Of a DNA stretch of 64,000 bases, positions 17,851 through 26,699 are shown one piece after another (positions within the stretch are counted from its first letter, which is position 1; every line of letters begins with the position of its first letter). Made by a program: the position numbers and the translations under genes. Source of the DNA: JAZKFT01 sp039925965 (GTDB lineage Bacteria; Bacteroidota; Bacteroidia; Chitinophagales; Chitinophagaceae); contig JBDSXW010000027.1 in NCBI GenBank assembly GCA_039925965.1, forward strand, positions 28,675 through 92,674. Reading direction: 5' to 3'. The notes below the pieces were generated by a model that was not told the origin of the DNA, searched no databases, and saw only the letters and a program-made list of their open reading frames with translations.

Positions 17851-19706
17851 ATATCAACCCCTTTTCCTAAGACACCTGAAAAAAGATCGCCGATTTTTTT
17901 AACCCTGTCTGCAATCGTATGAATCGTAAACGCAGATGGATGCAGGCCTTTTTTGACCTCATGCCATTCTAAAGGCGTAGAAACGGTGGCACCAATTTTT
18001 GGCCGCAGGCTGTAAGCACAGGCTATAGTTTGACCTCTTCTATTTTGCAGGAAGTCGAGATAAATATGTTTGTCGCCGCGCTTTTTAAGGTTACGATCCA
18101 TACTCGTGGAACCTGGTAGCTGCTCCAGCACTAACATACAGAGAAACTGCGCAAAATCTTTTACTTGCTCGTAGGCGTATTTATGCCCCATTGGCACGTA
18201 TATATGCAAGCCCGTAGCCCCGGAGGTTTTGCAGAAACATACCGCACCGGCTTTATCCAGGAGCTCCTTGAAAACCAGCGCGGTTTGTATCACCTGTTCA
18301 AAACTATTTTTCGCCGACGGATCAATATCAATGATCATGTAGTCTGGCTTGTCGGGGTATTTTGTGGTGGAATTCCAGGGATTGATTTCGATACAGCCGA
18401 GGTTGTTCATGTAGGCAAGTGTAGCCTTATCGTTGCAAATAATATAATCGATATCCTTGTTGGCTGATTCTGAAAAAACGGAAAAACTTTTTACAAATGC
18501 GGGTGCTTCTTCACCGGCATCCTTATGAAAAAAACCAGTGTCGTGAATGCCTCCGGGATTTCTCAGTAACGACTCGGGCCTGTCTTTCAAATAAGGCAAA
18601 ATATAACCACTCATCTGTTGGTAATAATCGATCACCATACCTTTGGTTATTTTATCTTCCGGAAAGTATATTTTGTTTTGATTGGTGAGTTTTACTTTGA
18701 TTTTTCCGACAACCAACCCGATTGCATTTTCAGCGATAGGCGTGTCTTTTATGGCCTTTTTTGAAGGTGCTTTTAGTTTCGGCATAACAATGTCTTTAAT
18801 GGTTTTGTCTTCGCGCATCCTTAGAAAAATGGGATGCCGCATTTTACCATCATCAGTCCACTCGGTAAACTTTATTTCGCATACGTACTTTGCCTTCACC
18901 CAGGTAACGGGCATATTGGTTTTTACCAGTTCTTTAAACGGCGAATGCGCTACGATCAACGGCTTCAGCTTTTCGTATACTTCTTTCAACAGACTGTCGG
19001 TAAAACCTGAACCGGTATGGCCGGCATATTTTAATCCATCGGGGGTTTTAACAGCCAGTACCAATGCGCCGAAATAAGATCGGGAGCCTGTGGGTTCTGT
19101 AAAGCCTGTAATCACAACCTCTTCCGATTTATGGTGTTTTATTTTCAACCACTCGCTTGTTCGGGCGCCCTTATGGTATTCACCGCCGGCTTTTTTTGCC
19201 ATAATGCCTTCGAGATCTTTTTCCCTTGCGGCATTGAAAAAAGCAACGCCATTTTTCAGCAGATGCTCAGAATATTTGATGATGGAATTTTTCTTAATGA
19301 TCGTTTTAAGCAATTGTTTCCTATCAGTAAGCGGCAGACCTGTGGTATCCTCGCCATTAAGTTTCAATAGATCGAAAACATAATAACAGATAGGGTATTG
19401 AGTATTGTCCTCGTAATGCTGCAACTTCTGGAAGTCTGATTTGCCGTCTTCATTCAACACTACGATCTCGCCATCAAGCACCACATCTTGCTTCACTTTT
19501 TTGAGTTCGTTATACACCAGCGGGTACGAATTAATAAAGCTGATTCCATTACGGGAATACAATTTGACCACCCCATTGTGTATCTCGCTGATAGCGCGGT
19601 AGCCATCCCATTTAATTTCAAATAACCAATTTTTATCATCAAATGGTGCGTCGGCTTCTTTGGCTAACATTGGTTGTATAAAATGATCCAACTTCTCTCT
19701 TAGCAC
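17823..19706 (-). CDS. ligD: DNA ligase D, ligase and polymerase domains
   Basis: 627 residues. N-terminal ATP-dependent ligase domain (catalytic Lys in FEIKWDGYRAI, residue 32; VLDGEIVVL; OB-fold part to ~300), then the LigD polymerase/primase domain (IYFPEDKITKGMVIDYY, SGATGLHIYVP, YLDFLQNRRGQT). With Ku it seals double-strand breaks by NHEJ. The only start near the domain is a GTG at 19706 with no obvious initiation signal. Upstream the same frame stays open through LVPANKQT into a run of ten A, where it is one base out of phase with the phosphoesterase ORF. It is most likely the rest of one PE-Lig-Pol protein split by an indel or read by slippage. Confidence 0.93.
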   Translation of the reverse strand: MLREKLDHFIQPMLAKEADAPFDDKNWLFEIKWDGYRAISEIHNGVVKLYSRNGISFINSYPLVYNELKKVKQDVVLDGEIVVLNEDGKSDFQKLQHYEDNTQYPICYYVFDLLKLNGEDTTGLPLTDRKQLLKTIIKKNSIIKYSEHLLKNGVAFFNAAREKDLEGIMAKKAGGEYHKGARTSEWLKIKHHKSEEVVITGFTEPTGSRSYFGALVLAVKTPDGLKYAGHTGSGFTDSLLKEVYEKLKPLIVAHSPFKELVKTNMPVTWVKAKYVCEIKFTEWTDDGKMRHPIFLRMREDKTIKDIVMPKLKAPSKKAIKDTPIAENAIGLVVGKIKVKLTNQNKIYFPEDKITKGMVIDYYQQMSGYILPYLKDRPESLLRNPGGIHDTGFFHKDAGEEAPAFVKSFSVFSESANKDIDYIICNDKATLAYMNNLGCIEINPWNSTTKYPDKPDYMIIDIDPSAKNSFEQVIQTALVFKELLDKAGAVCFCKTSGATGLHIYVPMGHKYAYEQVKDFAQFLCMLVLEQLPGSTSMDRNLKKRGDKHIYLDFLQNRRGQTIACAYSLRPKIGATVSTPLEWHEVKKGLHPSAFTIHTIADRVKKIGDLFSGVLGKGVDIKKCLARLS

Positions 19707-19726
19707 GGTTTGCTTATTTGCCGGTA

Positions 19727-20317
19727 CTAGTTTTTTTTTTCTGGCTCCTTGTTTTTAGCCAGCCATTTGTTGATAGGGGAATTTGCAGGTGTTTCTTCTT
19801 CACTGTCATAATACTTCACCGCATACTCATCATCGTGCTTTATCAGCAGCCATGAGTTTTCTTCTTTTCCTTTTAATTTCACCAGGGCAAATTCACCTTT
19901 TAATTTTTTACCATATAATGTAAATTTCAGGCTGCCGGCTTTAAGTCCCGTCCTTAAAGCTTTTTCTGCTGCCGGTCTGTCCATTTCTTCAATAGTCGAG
20001 TAGCTTCCCTTGTCCCAAATCTCAACGATTCCCGCACCATAGCCTTCGGGTATCACGCCTTTAAAATCCTTGTAGGCATACGGGTGATCCTCTACCATCA
20101 TCGCCAGTCGTTTATCTGCAGGGTTCATGGAAGGCCCCTTAGGCACAGCCCAGCTTTTTAATACACCGTCCAATTCCAGCCGGAAATCATAATGAAGATG
20201 TGACGCCTTATGACGTTGCACTACAAAAGCGAGTTTGGTTGCGCTTTTGGCCACTTCGGCACCAGGTTCCGGCGACACTTTAAAGTTCCTTTTTTCAGAA
20301 TATTTTGCGAGACTCAT
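19727..20317 (-). CDS. ligD: LigD 3'-phosphoesterase domain
   Basis: 196 residues: FVVQRHKASHLHYDFRLELD, LKSWAVPKGPS, KRLAMMVEDHPYAYKDFKG and IPEGYGAG are the hallmarks of the LigD phosphoesterase (PE) domain, which trims 3' phosphates and ribonucleotides at breaks. The ORF ends EPEKKN with TAG at 19727-19729, immediately after a homopolymer of ten A (coding strand). One extra A would fuse it in frame to the ligase-polymerase ORF. Its ATG overlaps the Ku stop codon by one base (TGATG), so Ku and LigD are translationally coupled. Confidence 0.9.
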   Translation of the reverse strand: MSLAKYSEKRNFKVSPEPGAEVAKSATKLAFVVQRHKASHLHYDFRLELDGVLKSWAVPKGPSMNPADKRLAMMVEDHPYAYKDFKGVIPEGYGAGIVEIWDKGSYSTIEEMDRPAAEKALRTGLKAGSLKFTLYGKKLKGEFALVKLKGKEENSWLLIKHDDEYAVKYYDSEEETPANSPINKWLAKNKEPEKKN

Positions 20318-21093
20318 CAGGAGGCTTTTTTAGTTTTCGAAGACAAGCTGGCTTTTAGTTGTTCCATTAAATCCTTAGCCTTGCTGTGTACAACCTTCAT
20401 TTGCGGTGCGGCTGTTTTTCCACCTTTAGCTTTCGACTTTATCAACTTTAGTAACTGCGATGTATAAGTATCTTTATACGCGCCAATATCAAAACCGGTC
20501 GAAAGCTGATCTATCAATGAAACGGCCATTTTAAGTTCGGTTGGTTTTACAGTTGAAGATGATGGGATACCCAATTCGCTGGTATCCCTGATTTCCTCCG
20601 AAAACCTCAATTGGTTTAATATGAGCACATTTTCTGTAGCTTTTAAAATGGCCAGGTGCTCTTTGTTACGCATCACGAATGTCGCAATGCCCACTTTGCC
20701 AGTTTTTAGGAGTGCTTTTTGTAAAAGAGCGTAAGCCCTTACCCCACTTTTTTCAGGTCCGAGATAGTAGGGGGTTTCATAGTATATACTGTCAATCTCC
20801 TCCTGCTTTACGAAATCTGTGATTTCAATTACTTTGGTTTTGACGGCGCTTGCAGCTGCAAAGTCATTTTCATCCAGCACCACATACTTACTGTTAAGCA
20901 TGTACCCTTTCACGATATTGGCCCAGGGTACCTCTTTTCCGCTCTTTTCATTTACCCGCATGTACTTGATGTTCGCATGGTCTTTTTTGTCCAGCATGTC
21001 AAAGTCCAGCTCACTACCCTGGGTAGCGCTGTATAATTTCACCGGAATATTGACCAGGCCAAAGCCGATCGTACCTGTCCATAATGGTCGCAT
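20317..21093 (-). CDS. ku: Ku DNA end-binding protein
   Basis: 258 residues, standard for bacterial Ku. Begins MRPLWTGTIGFGLVNIPVKL, the conserved N-terminus, and contains YYLGPEKSGVRAYALL and the LIDQLSTGFDIGAYKDTYT segment. The C-terminus is Lys-rich (SKTKKAS), as in bacterial Ku proteins that recruit LigD and bind DNA. It forms the ring homodimer that holds broken ends. Encoded between topoisomerase IB (20 bases upstream) and LigD. Confidence 0.96.
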   Translation of the reverse strand: MRPLWTGTIGFGLVNIPVKLYSATQGSELDFDMLDKKDHANIKYMRVNEKSGKEVPWANIVKGYMLNSKYVVLDENDFAAASAVKTKVIEITDFVKQEEIDSIYYETPYYLGPEKSGVRAYALLQKALLKTGKVGIATFVMRNKEHLAILKATENVLILNQLRFSEEIRDTSELGIPSSSTVKPTELKMAVSLIDQLSTGFDIGAYKDTYTSQLLKLIKSKAKGGKTAAPQMKVVHSKAKDLMEQLKASLSSKTKKAS

Positions 21094-21113
21094 AAGGAGC
21101 GTTTTAATGTTGA

Positions 21114-22208
21114 CTAATTGGCTTCAAGAATTTTCATCACTACTTCCTCTTCCGCAGTAAGGCCGGCCTTGTTATCATTCACCTGTATTTCATCCAGTTG
21201 TTTCAGGTATTTTTCGAGGGACTTGCTTTCGTATAATGAAACGATAGCAGGATGTACATAGTATTTTTTGCAAACCATCCTCGTATTTCCGAGTTGTGCA
21301 GATACCATGTCAAAAGCCGCTGCGATCTTTCGTTTGGCCTCCGTATCCGTTTCAAAAAATCCTAGTTCTTTAAAAGCTAGAAAAGCATGAAGGGTGCCAG
21401 ACCAGGTTCTGAAATCCTTCGCCGTATAATCTCCACCGCTCAAATTCCTGATATATTCATTAACCATCCCAGAATCAATAGACCTTCGATCACCCTCTGA
21501 CGTATAATATTGAAACAATTCTTTGCCAGGAATATCCCGGCAGGCTCGCACAATTTTAGAAAGTTTTCTATTCTTTATACTGATATCGTGATGTACGCCT
21601 TTTTTCCCTTTAAAAGAAAACTGTAATTCAGTGCCCACAATGGCCACATGTTTATCCTTTAAAGTTGTTAAACCGTATGTTCCGTACATCTTTTCATAGC
21701 TGCTATTGCCGATCCTGATATTGGTTCGTTCCATGAGGCTAACGACAACCGCCAATACTTTTTCCAGCGGCAATCCTGGTAAAGACAGATCTTTTTCAAG
21801 TTGCAGTCGAATTGCAGGAAGAACTTTTCCGAATTGGTAAAGCCTGAAATATTTGGTATGGTTGCGAACGGTGGTCCACAAATTATGATACCTGTATTGT
21901 TTCCTTTTTTTAAGATCAATACCAGTGGCCTGCAGGTGGCCGTTGGCCATGGTGCAGATCCAAACGTCTTCCCATGCTGGTGGTATCACCAGGCTTCGTA
22001 TCCGTTCCAGGTCTTCTTCCACCACTATTATCTTTGACCCACCGGCCACATATTTAAATTGATCGCCGTTTTTAATTCGTTTAATGCCAGGCTCGTTATC
22101 GTGCACATAAATAAGATTCACGGCCATGGCACTTTTTTCCGGGTCGCCTATTATACTTCGTATTTTTCGTTTGGGTAATTGAACCAATTCGCCTGCGATC
22201 TTCTCCAT
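21114..22208 (-). CDS. DNA topoisomerase IB (poxvirus-type)
   Basis: 364 residues. N-terminal beta domain (GIKRIKNGDQFKYV, IPPAWEDVWICTMANGHLQA, GIDLKKRKQYRYH) and catalytic domain (LMERTNIRIGNSSYE, KDFRTWSGT with the active-site Arg, and a Tyr in VCKKYYVHPAIV as nucleophile). Relaxes supercoils by single-strand nicking and rejoining. It is the first gene of a minus-strand operon topIB-ku-ligD, an arrangement that hints at a joint role in break repair. The start at 22208 keeps the conserved N-terminal strand; an inner Met at MAVNLIYVHDN is possible. Confidence 0.92.
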   Translation of the reverse strand: MEKIAGELVQLPKRKIRSIIGDPEKSAMAVNLIYVHDNEPGIKRIKNGDQFKYVAGGSKIIVVEEDLERIRSLVIPPAWEDVWICTMANGHLQATGIDLKKRKQYRYHNLWTTVRNHTKYFRLYQFGKVLPAIRLQLEKDLSLPGLPLEKVLAVVVSLMERTNIRIGNSSYEKMYGTYGLTTLKDKHVAIVGTELQFSFKGKKGVHHDISIKNRKLSKIVRACRDIPGKELFQYYTSEGDRRSIDSGMVNEYIRNLSGGDYTAKDFRTWSGTLHAFLAFKELGFFETDTEAKRKIAAAFDMVSAQLGNTRMVCKKYYVHPAIVSLYESKSLEKYLKQLDEIQVNDNKAGLTAEEEVVMKILEAN

Positions 22209-22791
22209 ATTATGTTCATTTAACTGTCATATATCAGTTGCTAATCAAGGCTATGATTTTTTAACCACTATCCGGATGCCGGACAGGGCCTGTACGATGC
22301 GTAACTATTGCCATGAAAACGATAAGCTACAGCAACTTCTGCATAATGGGCCGCTCTCACGGCTGTTATAGGTACTATTAATTGCATCGCGTATCTTTTT
22401 TAGAGTTGATCCAGATGGCAAAAATTCCGGGGGCGGCTGCATTTGAGATTCGTTACCGTTGCAGTTTTGATGTTTTGGCTTTATTACGTTCTATTTGCCC
22501 CGGCATTTTTGCTGTATTATATTTTGAGCACAGCTTTACAGTTAACCCTGATCTGACACAATTATCAGCATTTATTACCAAGTCTTTACGCTTGATGCTA
22601 CAAGTTTGTTCGCCACTTGATCACCCAAAAATTATGCCGCTCCAACAACGAATGCAGATGTCTATATTTGACATATTTGTCGGCGGGCAAGTGGATCTTT
22701 TAAAATTACTATTGATGCCGCGGGTAAAATATCCGACAAATTGGGGAAATGCAATTCACACAAAGAAATAATTCGTCACCCCATAAATGCA
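22209..22791. other. gene-free stretch upstream of topoisomerase IB
   Basis: Divergent spacer. A 129-codon plus-strand frame (22382-22771) is open but resembles no known family and has no promoter-like signal, so it is not called. The near-repeat ATAATTCGTCACCCCATAA sits at 22768-22786. Confidence 0.45.
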
Positions 22792-22823
22792 TTTGAAAAT
22801 CGGCAGGGAGATTGTTATTTTCG
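22792..22823 (+). promoter_or_regulatory. candidate promoter of the 72-aa gene
   Basis: TTTG at 22792-22795 and TATTTTCG at 22816-22823, 20 bases apart; the latter differs from TAnnTTTG at one position. A start near 22830 would leave a ~16-nt leader before ATG 22846. Confidence 0.45.
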
Positions 22824-22845
22824 TTAAAAATAAAAAGAATTGAAA

Positions 22846-23064
22846 ATGGAAAAATTAAACCCCATTCCTAGTAAAAGTTCGACTGATAAAAAAGAGTTGG
22901 ATTCAAAAACAACTTCATTTTTAGATTTTAATGATATTAAGCCTTTTACTGAGCAACCCGCCCTATTTAACGAGAATCATCTGCAGCCAAGAATAAACGG
23001 GCATGATCTTTTTTCCGCCTTTACAACAGATATCAGAGATACTCAAAGCGTTTATTTCCGCTAA
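22846..23064 (+). CDS. hypothetical 72-aa protein
   Basis: 72 residues, hydrophilic, no Cys, no signal peptide or membrane segment; begins MEKLNPIPSKSSTDKKELD and ends DTQSVYFR. Not recognised. The ATG at 22846 is preferred over an in-frame TTG two codons earlier. A plausible promoter lies just upstream, and the stop codon directly abuts the stop of the convergent glycosidase gene (23064/23065), which is typical of a real, tightly packed gene. It is the only plus-strand gene between the two minus-strand stress operons. Confidence 0.5.
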   Translation: MEKLNPIPSKSSTDKKELDSKTTSFLDFNDIKPFTEQPALFNENHLQPRINGHDLFSAFTTDIRDTQSVYFR

Positions 23065-24273
23065 TTAATGATGTTGAAATAGCAGGCCGTAACTTTCTTC
23101 TGTAAGAATGTCTTTCCATTGCCCTATCAGTGTTTTGTACGCTTCACCCACGGGCATTATATTTCTGTCGAGGTCGTACAGGCCCAACTCGTTTATATGG
23201 CCTGCGTCATCTCTTAATGCAGAATCCCAATCCACCTGGTGGAGCAGGCTATACCATGTAAAACCGATCAAAGGCACACCATCCTGCCTCAATCGGTGAA
23301 CATTAGCCCATTGCTTTCCAAGCCATTCTTTACAAGCTGGCATTTTAATGTTAGTTTCTGTATGCATAATTGGTAATTTATACCGGTTATGATATTGGTT
23401 AGTGAGTACATAATATCCGAATATTTCTCCTGAAGCTTGCGTGGAGCCGTTTGGTTGTACAAGGTGCTCGTTGGTGACGTAATAGTCATTCCCCATTATA
23501 CATCGTGCCTTAACCTGGTTTTGGGAAAACCAGTTGTATTCCTGTTTTGTCATTCCGTTATCAAGTAAGTATTCATACATGGTTACATGTATGGGATAGC
23601 CGTAGGTAAGATCAAGCGAAAGAAACCGTTTTTGATTAAGAAATCGGGCCAATGGCATAGCTTTCGGCTCTGTTGCATGAAAGTATTCAGTAGATTCACT
23701 TTGAATAAAATTTGCATCTGGCTGTATTTCAAGGATCGCATGCATGGCCATAACATTGGCCATGCATAAATGTTTTAGTGCCGTTACAAACGCCCTATCA
23801 GAACTGAGCCTTTCATTCCACCAGCCGTATTGGGCAGAGAACATAGCTGCAATAAAAATCTCATTTACCGGAGTATAAAATTGCAAATCCGGAAATCGTG
23901 TGGCAAATGCTTTGGCGTATTCAGCAAAGTGATGGGGGAAGTCCGGATTCTGAAAATCGCCCAACCAATCGGGAACGCCAAAGTGACAGAGGTCGACCAA
24001 GGGAACAATACCGAGTTCTTTCAAACGGCCAAAAGTGGCATCTGTAAAAGCCCAATCGTATTTACCGGGAGCAAGATGTGTCTTATAATACGGAGGCCCA
24101 TACCTTAAAAATTCTATCCCCATTTCTTTTACCAGATCAAAATCTTTTTGCCAATGTTCATAATGCCTGGTCTTCTCCATTTCGTCTACTCTTTTGGTGG
24201 TTCCATCTGGTAAAAGAATGGTAGGATAAGAATTTTCTATACCCGTTGCGAACATAAATTTGCTTCCTGGCAT
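23065..24273 (-). CDS. GH1-like glycoside hydrolase
   Basis: 402 residues forming a (beta/alpha)8-barrel glycosidase of clan GH-A. The expected acid/base Glu is residue 138 in QFYTPVNEIF and the nucleophile Glu 306 in PIMHTETN; WDWAF-like and VDLCHFGVPDWLG segments also fit GH1-related enzymes. No signal peptide, so it acts in the cytoplasm. It is last in a minus-strand set glycosyltransferase - glf - glycosidase - glycosidase, which argues for a role in making or editing a glycan or glycoside rather than in scavenging polysaccharide. The substrate is unknown. Confidence 0.8.
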   Translation of the reverse strand: MPGSKFMFATGIENSYPTILLPDGTTKRVDEMEKTRHYEHWQKDFDLVKEMGIEFLRYGPPYYKTHLAPGKYDWAFTDATFGRLKELGIVPLVDLCHFGVPDWLGDFQNPDFPHHFAEYAKAFATRFPDLQFYTPVNEIFIAAMFSAQYGWWNERLSSDRAFVTALKHLCMANVMAMHAILEIQPDANFIQSESTEYFHATEPKAMPLARFLNQKRFLSLDLTYGYPIHVTMYEYLLDNGMTKQEYNWFSQNQVKARCIMGNDYYVTNEHLVQPNGSTQASGEIFGYYVLTNQYHNRYKLPIMHTETNIKMPACKEWLGKQWANVHRLRQDGVPLIGFTWYSLLHQVDWDSALRDDAGHINELGLYDLDRNIMPVGEAYKTLIGQWKDILTEESYGLLFQHH

Positions 24274-24313
24274 GATTTAATTTTTTCAGACGTGTTGTGG
24301 CCACACTGATCCG

Positions 24314-25531
24314 TTAAGTTTGGGTATCACTATATGAGTATTGAGCGCTATTGGCAAAATTTTTAGGCTTCTGTATTTCACCAGCCCAGTTAGCAAGATC
24401 ATTTTGAGCCATTAAAAGAGCCGTAGCAGTGGGGCCATGAAGCGCCCTGTTAGGCTCATATGCATTGTAAATATCATCCCAAACACCGGAATAATGCCAA
24501 TCTTCCAAATTATCCCAATCAGGACGGTTCAATACCGGGTACCAGCAAATGCCAAATAACTCCACCCCAATATTTGTTGCCGTTTTACATTCTTCTGCAA
24601 TCATTTCCAACCATAAGGGACGGTCTTCTTTTGGATGACTCGTTTCAGTTATAACTATTGGCTTACCATACCGCTTAGTTACACCAGCCAATAATTGATG
24701 CAAGGGTACGTAATCAGGTGTTGCCGTTTGGTATGTCCAGCACAATGCCTCATTGGTACCTAAAATCCATTGGTTATTGTAGTAGTAATTGTAACCGAGC
24801 ATATCAAGGTATTCTTCTTTACCTCCTAGTTCGGGGCACATTCTTCCACTTAAAATTTCTGTAACCTGGTGCTGGTCTTCATTTACCGAAGCCGCCATGG
24901 CTATTTCTTCTTCACTTGCCCATTCATGCGGTACCACGTTTATCAACGGCTCGGTGGTCAATATTCTAATACCTGGCTCAGCGGCTTTTAAGGCCTTCAC
25001 ACCTTCTATATAAGCTTTCATCAGCCTGTATTTTACTTCCCAGCCCTGGCCTACACAGTAGGGTGAAGTTCCCCTTACATCACCGCCAAGCCAGGAGAGA
25101 AAACCTACCTCATTTATGGGTGTTACAATTAATTCCCCCCCAGGTACAAGGCTTCTGTAAAATTCTACAAAGGCAGTGCATAGTGAAGCAAACCGCCTGG
25201 CGAACATCGGGTGTAATGGCGTAAGATCTTCAGGGTATCCAAAATGGCATAAGTCCCATATTTGCTGTATATTGTTTTCCCGGGCCGCCGTAATTAACTT
25301 AGCTACCGACGACCAATCGTACCGGTAAGGGGACTTTTCTACAATAGCCCATCTGATGCCTTCCCGTACGGTATGTATTTTAAAATATTCCAGGTTTTTG
25401 TAATCAGCACTAACCATATTGAGGTGGCCGGTAATAGCAGATAAGTCCACCCGGTTCCCAAATGAATTTAAATGGTCGGCACATTCAAAACCCGCCATCC
25501 AAAAGCTTTTGATGGGATTCTGTCTGTACAT
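24314..25531 (-). CDS. GH-A clan glycosidase (beta-glucosidase-like)
   Basis: About 405 residues from ATG 25531 (MYRQNPIKSFWMAGFECADH); the frame is open to 25591 but that part overlaps the end of glf. Barrel motifs parallel the neighbouring GH1-like protein: IWDLCHFGYPEDL, acid/base Glu in VTPINEVGF, nucleophile in IVITETSH. The two glycosidases are probably distant paralogues. No signal peptide. Gap to the next gene is 40 bases. An active role in the same glycan pathway as Glf is an inference from the operon. Confidence 0.78.
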   Translation of the reverse strand: MYRQNPIKSFWMAGFECADHLNSFGNRVDLSAITGHLNMVSADYKNLEYFKIHTVREGIRWAIVEKSPYRYDWSSVAKLITAARENNIQQIWDLCHFGYPEDLTPLHPMFARRFASLCTAFVEFYRSLVPGGELIVTPINEVGFLSWLGGDVRGTSPYCVGQGWEVKYRLMKAYIEGVKALKAAEPGIRILTTEPLINVVPHEWASEEEIAMAASVNEDQHQVTEILSGRMCPELGGKEEYLDMLGYNYYYNNQWILGTNEALCWTYQTATPDYVPLHQLLAGVTKRYGKPIVITETSHPKEDRPLWLEMIAEECKTATNIGVELFGICWYPVLNRPDWDNLEDWHYSGVWDDIYNAYEPNRALHGPTATALLMAQNDLANWAGEIQKPKNFANSAQYSYSDTQT

Positions 25532-25544
25532 ATTATGTGGTCTT

Positions 25545-26699
25545 TTAGGAAATCTTTTGTAAAGTCTTTGAAGCAGCAAGTGCATGGCCATTTATAACCG
25601 GTAGAGTATTTTCCTGCGTTATTTTTTTAAAAAGCGAAAGCGATTGTGCTACCACCTGGTCCATGTTATAATATTTGTAGGTGCCCAACCTGCCAGTAAA
25701 TAGTGTGTTTTGTTCCAGCGAAGCGAGGGCTTTATAACGGTTATAAAGTTCCATATTCTCAGGGCGGGGTATAGGGTAATACGGGTCGCCTTCCGCAGTA
25801 GGAAATTCAAATACAACCGAGGTCTTCTTATGCTGCTGCCCTGTAAGGTGCTTAAATTCTGTAATACGTGTATAAGCCTGACTCATCGGATAGTTTACCG
25901 TACCCACAGGCTGATAATTTTCTGCATCTATAGTTTGGGATTTAAACTTGATGGAGCGGTATGGCAGCTTACCATAACAATTATCGTAGTAAGCATCTAT
26001 TGGCCCGGTGTAAATAAGGGTCTTATACTTTATTTCCCTTATAACCTCTTTATAATCAGTGTTCAGCATAATGTGGATATTGGGGTGATCCAGTAATCGC
26101 TGAAACATTTGGGTGTAGCCGTGGAGCGGCATGGCCTGAAAGGTGTCGGTAAAATAGCGGTCATCTTTATTCGTGCGCGTAGGCACCCTTGCCGTTACCG
26201 ATGCATCCAGTTCAGATGGGTCCAATGCCCATTGTTTGCGGGTATATTGTTTAAAAAATTTTTCGTAAAGCTCCCTTCCCACGGCATTCACAACCACATC
26301 TTCCGAAGTGCGTATATGGGGTTTCTTTTCGGCTTTGGCATCAAAAAACTCCTGTACCTGGGCCGATGAAAGATTGAGCCCGTACAATGAATTAATAGTA
26401 TTTTGGTTAATGGGTATAGGCACCAACTGACCATCAACACTTGCCAGCACCCGATGCTCGTAAGGGCGCCATTCTGTAAATTGGCTCAGGTAATCAAATA
26501 CATCTTTGCTGTTGGTGTGAAAAATATGTGGTCCATATTTATGTACCAAAATACCCTCATGGTCATAATAATCGAACGTGTTGCCGCCTACATGATTTCG
26601 TTTATCCAGCAATAATATTTTCTTATTAGCTTTGTTCGCCAACCTTTCTGCTAACACGGACCCTGCCAGTCCGGCTCCCACTACCAAATAATCGTACAT
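25545..26699 (-). CDS. glf: UDP-galactopyranose mutase
   Basis: 384 residues. Starts with the FAD-binding Rossmann motif (YLVVGAGLAGSVLAERLA) and carries typical Glf blocks: GGNTFDYYDHEGILVHKYGPHIFHT split by the usual HIFHT, FKQYTRKQW, and the C-terminal GRLGTYKYYNMDQV. Converts UDP-galactopyranose to UDP-galactofuranose using reduced FAD. The start overlaps the end of the upstream glycosyltransferase by 74 bases, an unusually long overlap. The operon context suggests synthesis of a galactofuranose-containing glycan. Confidence 0.95.
   Translation of the reverse strand: MYDYLVVGAGLAGSVLAERLANKANKKILLLDKRNHVGGNTFDYYDHEGILVHKYGPHIFHTNSKDVFDYLSQFTEWRPYEHRVLASVDGQLVPIPINQNTINSLYGLNLSSAQVQEFFDAKAEKKPHIRTSEDVVVNAVGRELYEKFFKQYTRKQWALDPSELDASVTARVPTRTNKDDRYFTDTFQAMPLHGYTQMFQRLLDHPNIHIMLNTDYKEVIREIKYKTLIYTGPIDAYYDNCYGKLPYRSIKFKSQTIDAENYQPVGTVNYPMSQAYTRITEFKHLTGQQHKKTSVVFEFPTAEGDPYYPIPRPENMELYNRYKALASLEQNTLFTGRLGTYKYYNMDQVVAQSLSLFKKITQENTLPVINGHALAASKTLQKIS

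Noticed and set aside
22382..22771. 129-codon plus-strand frame upstream of the 72-aa gene
   Set aside because: No recognisable family, no promoter-like signal and unconvincing residue composition; could be decayed sequence.
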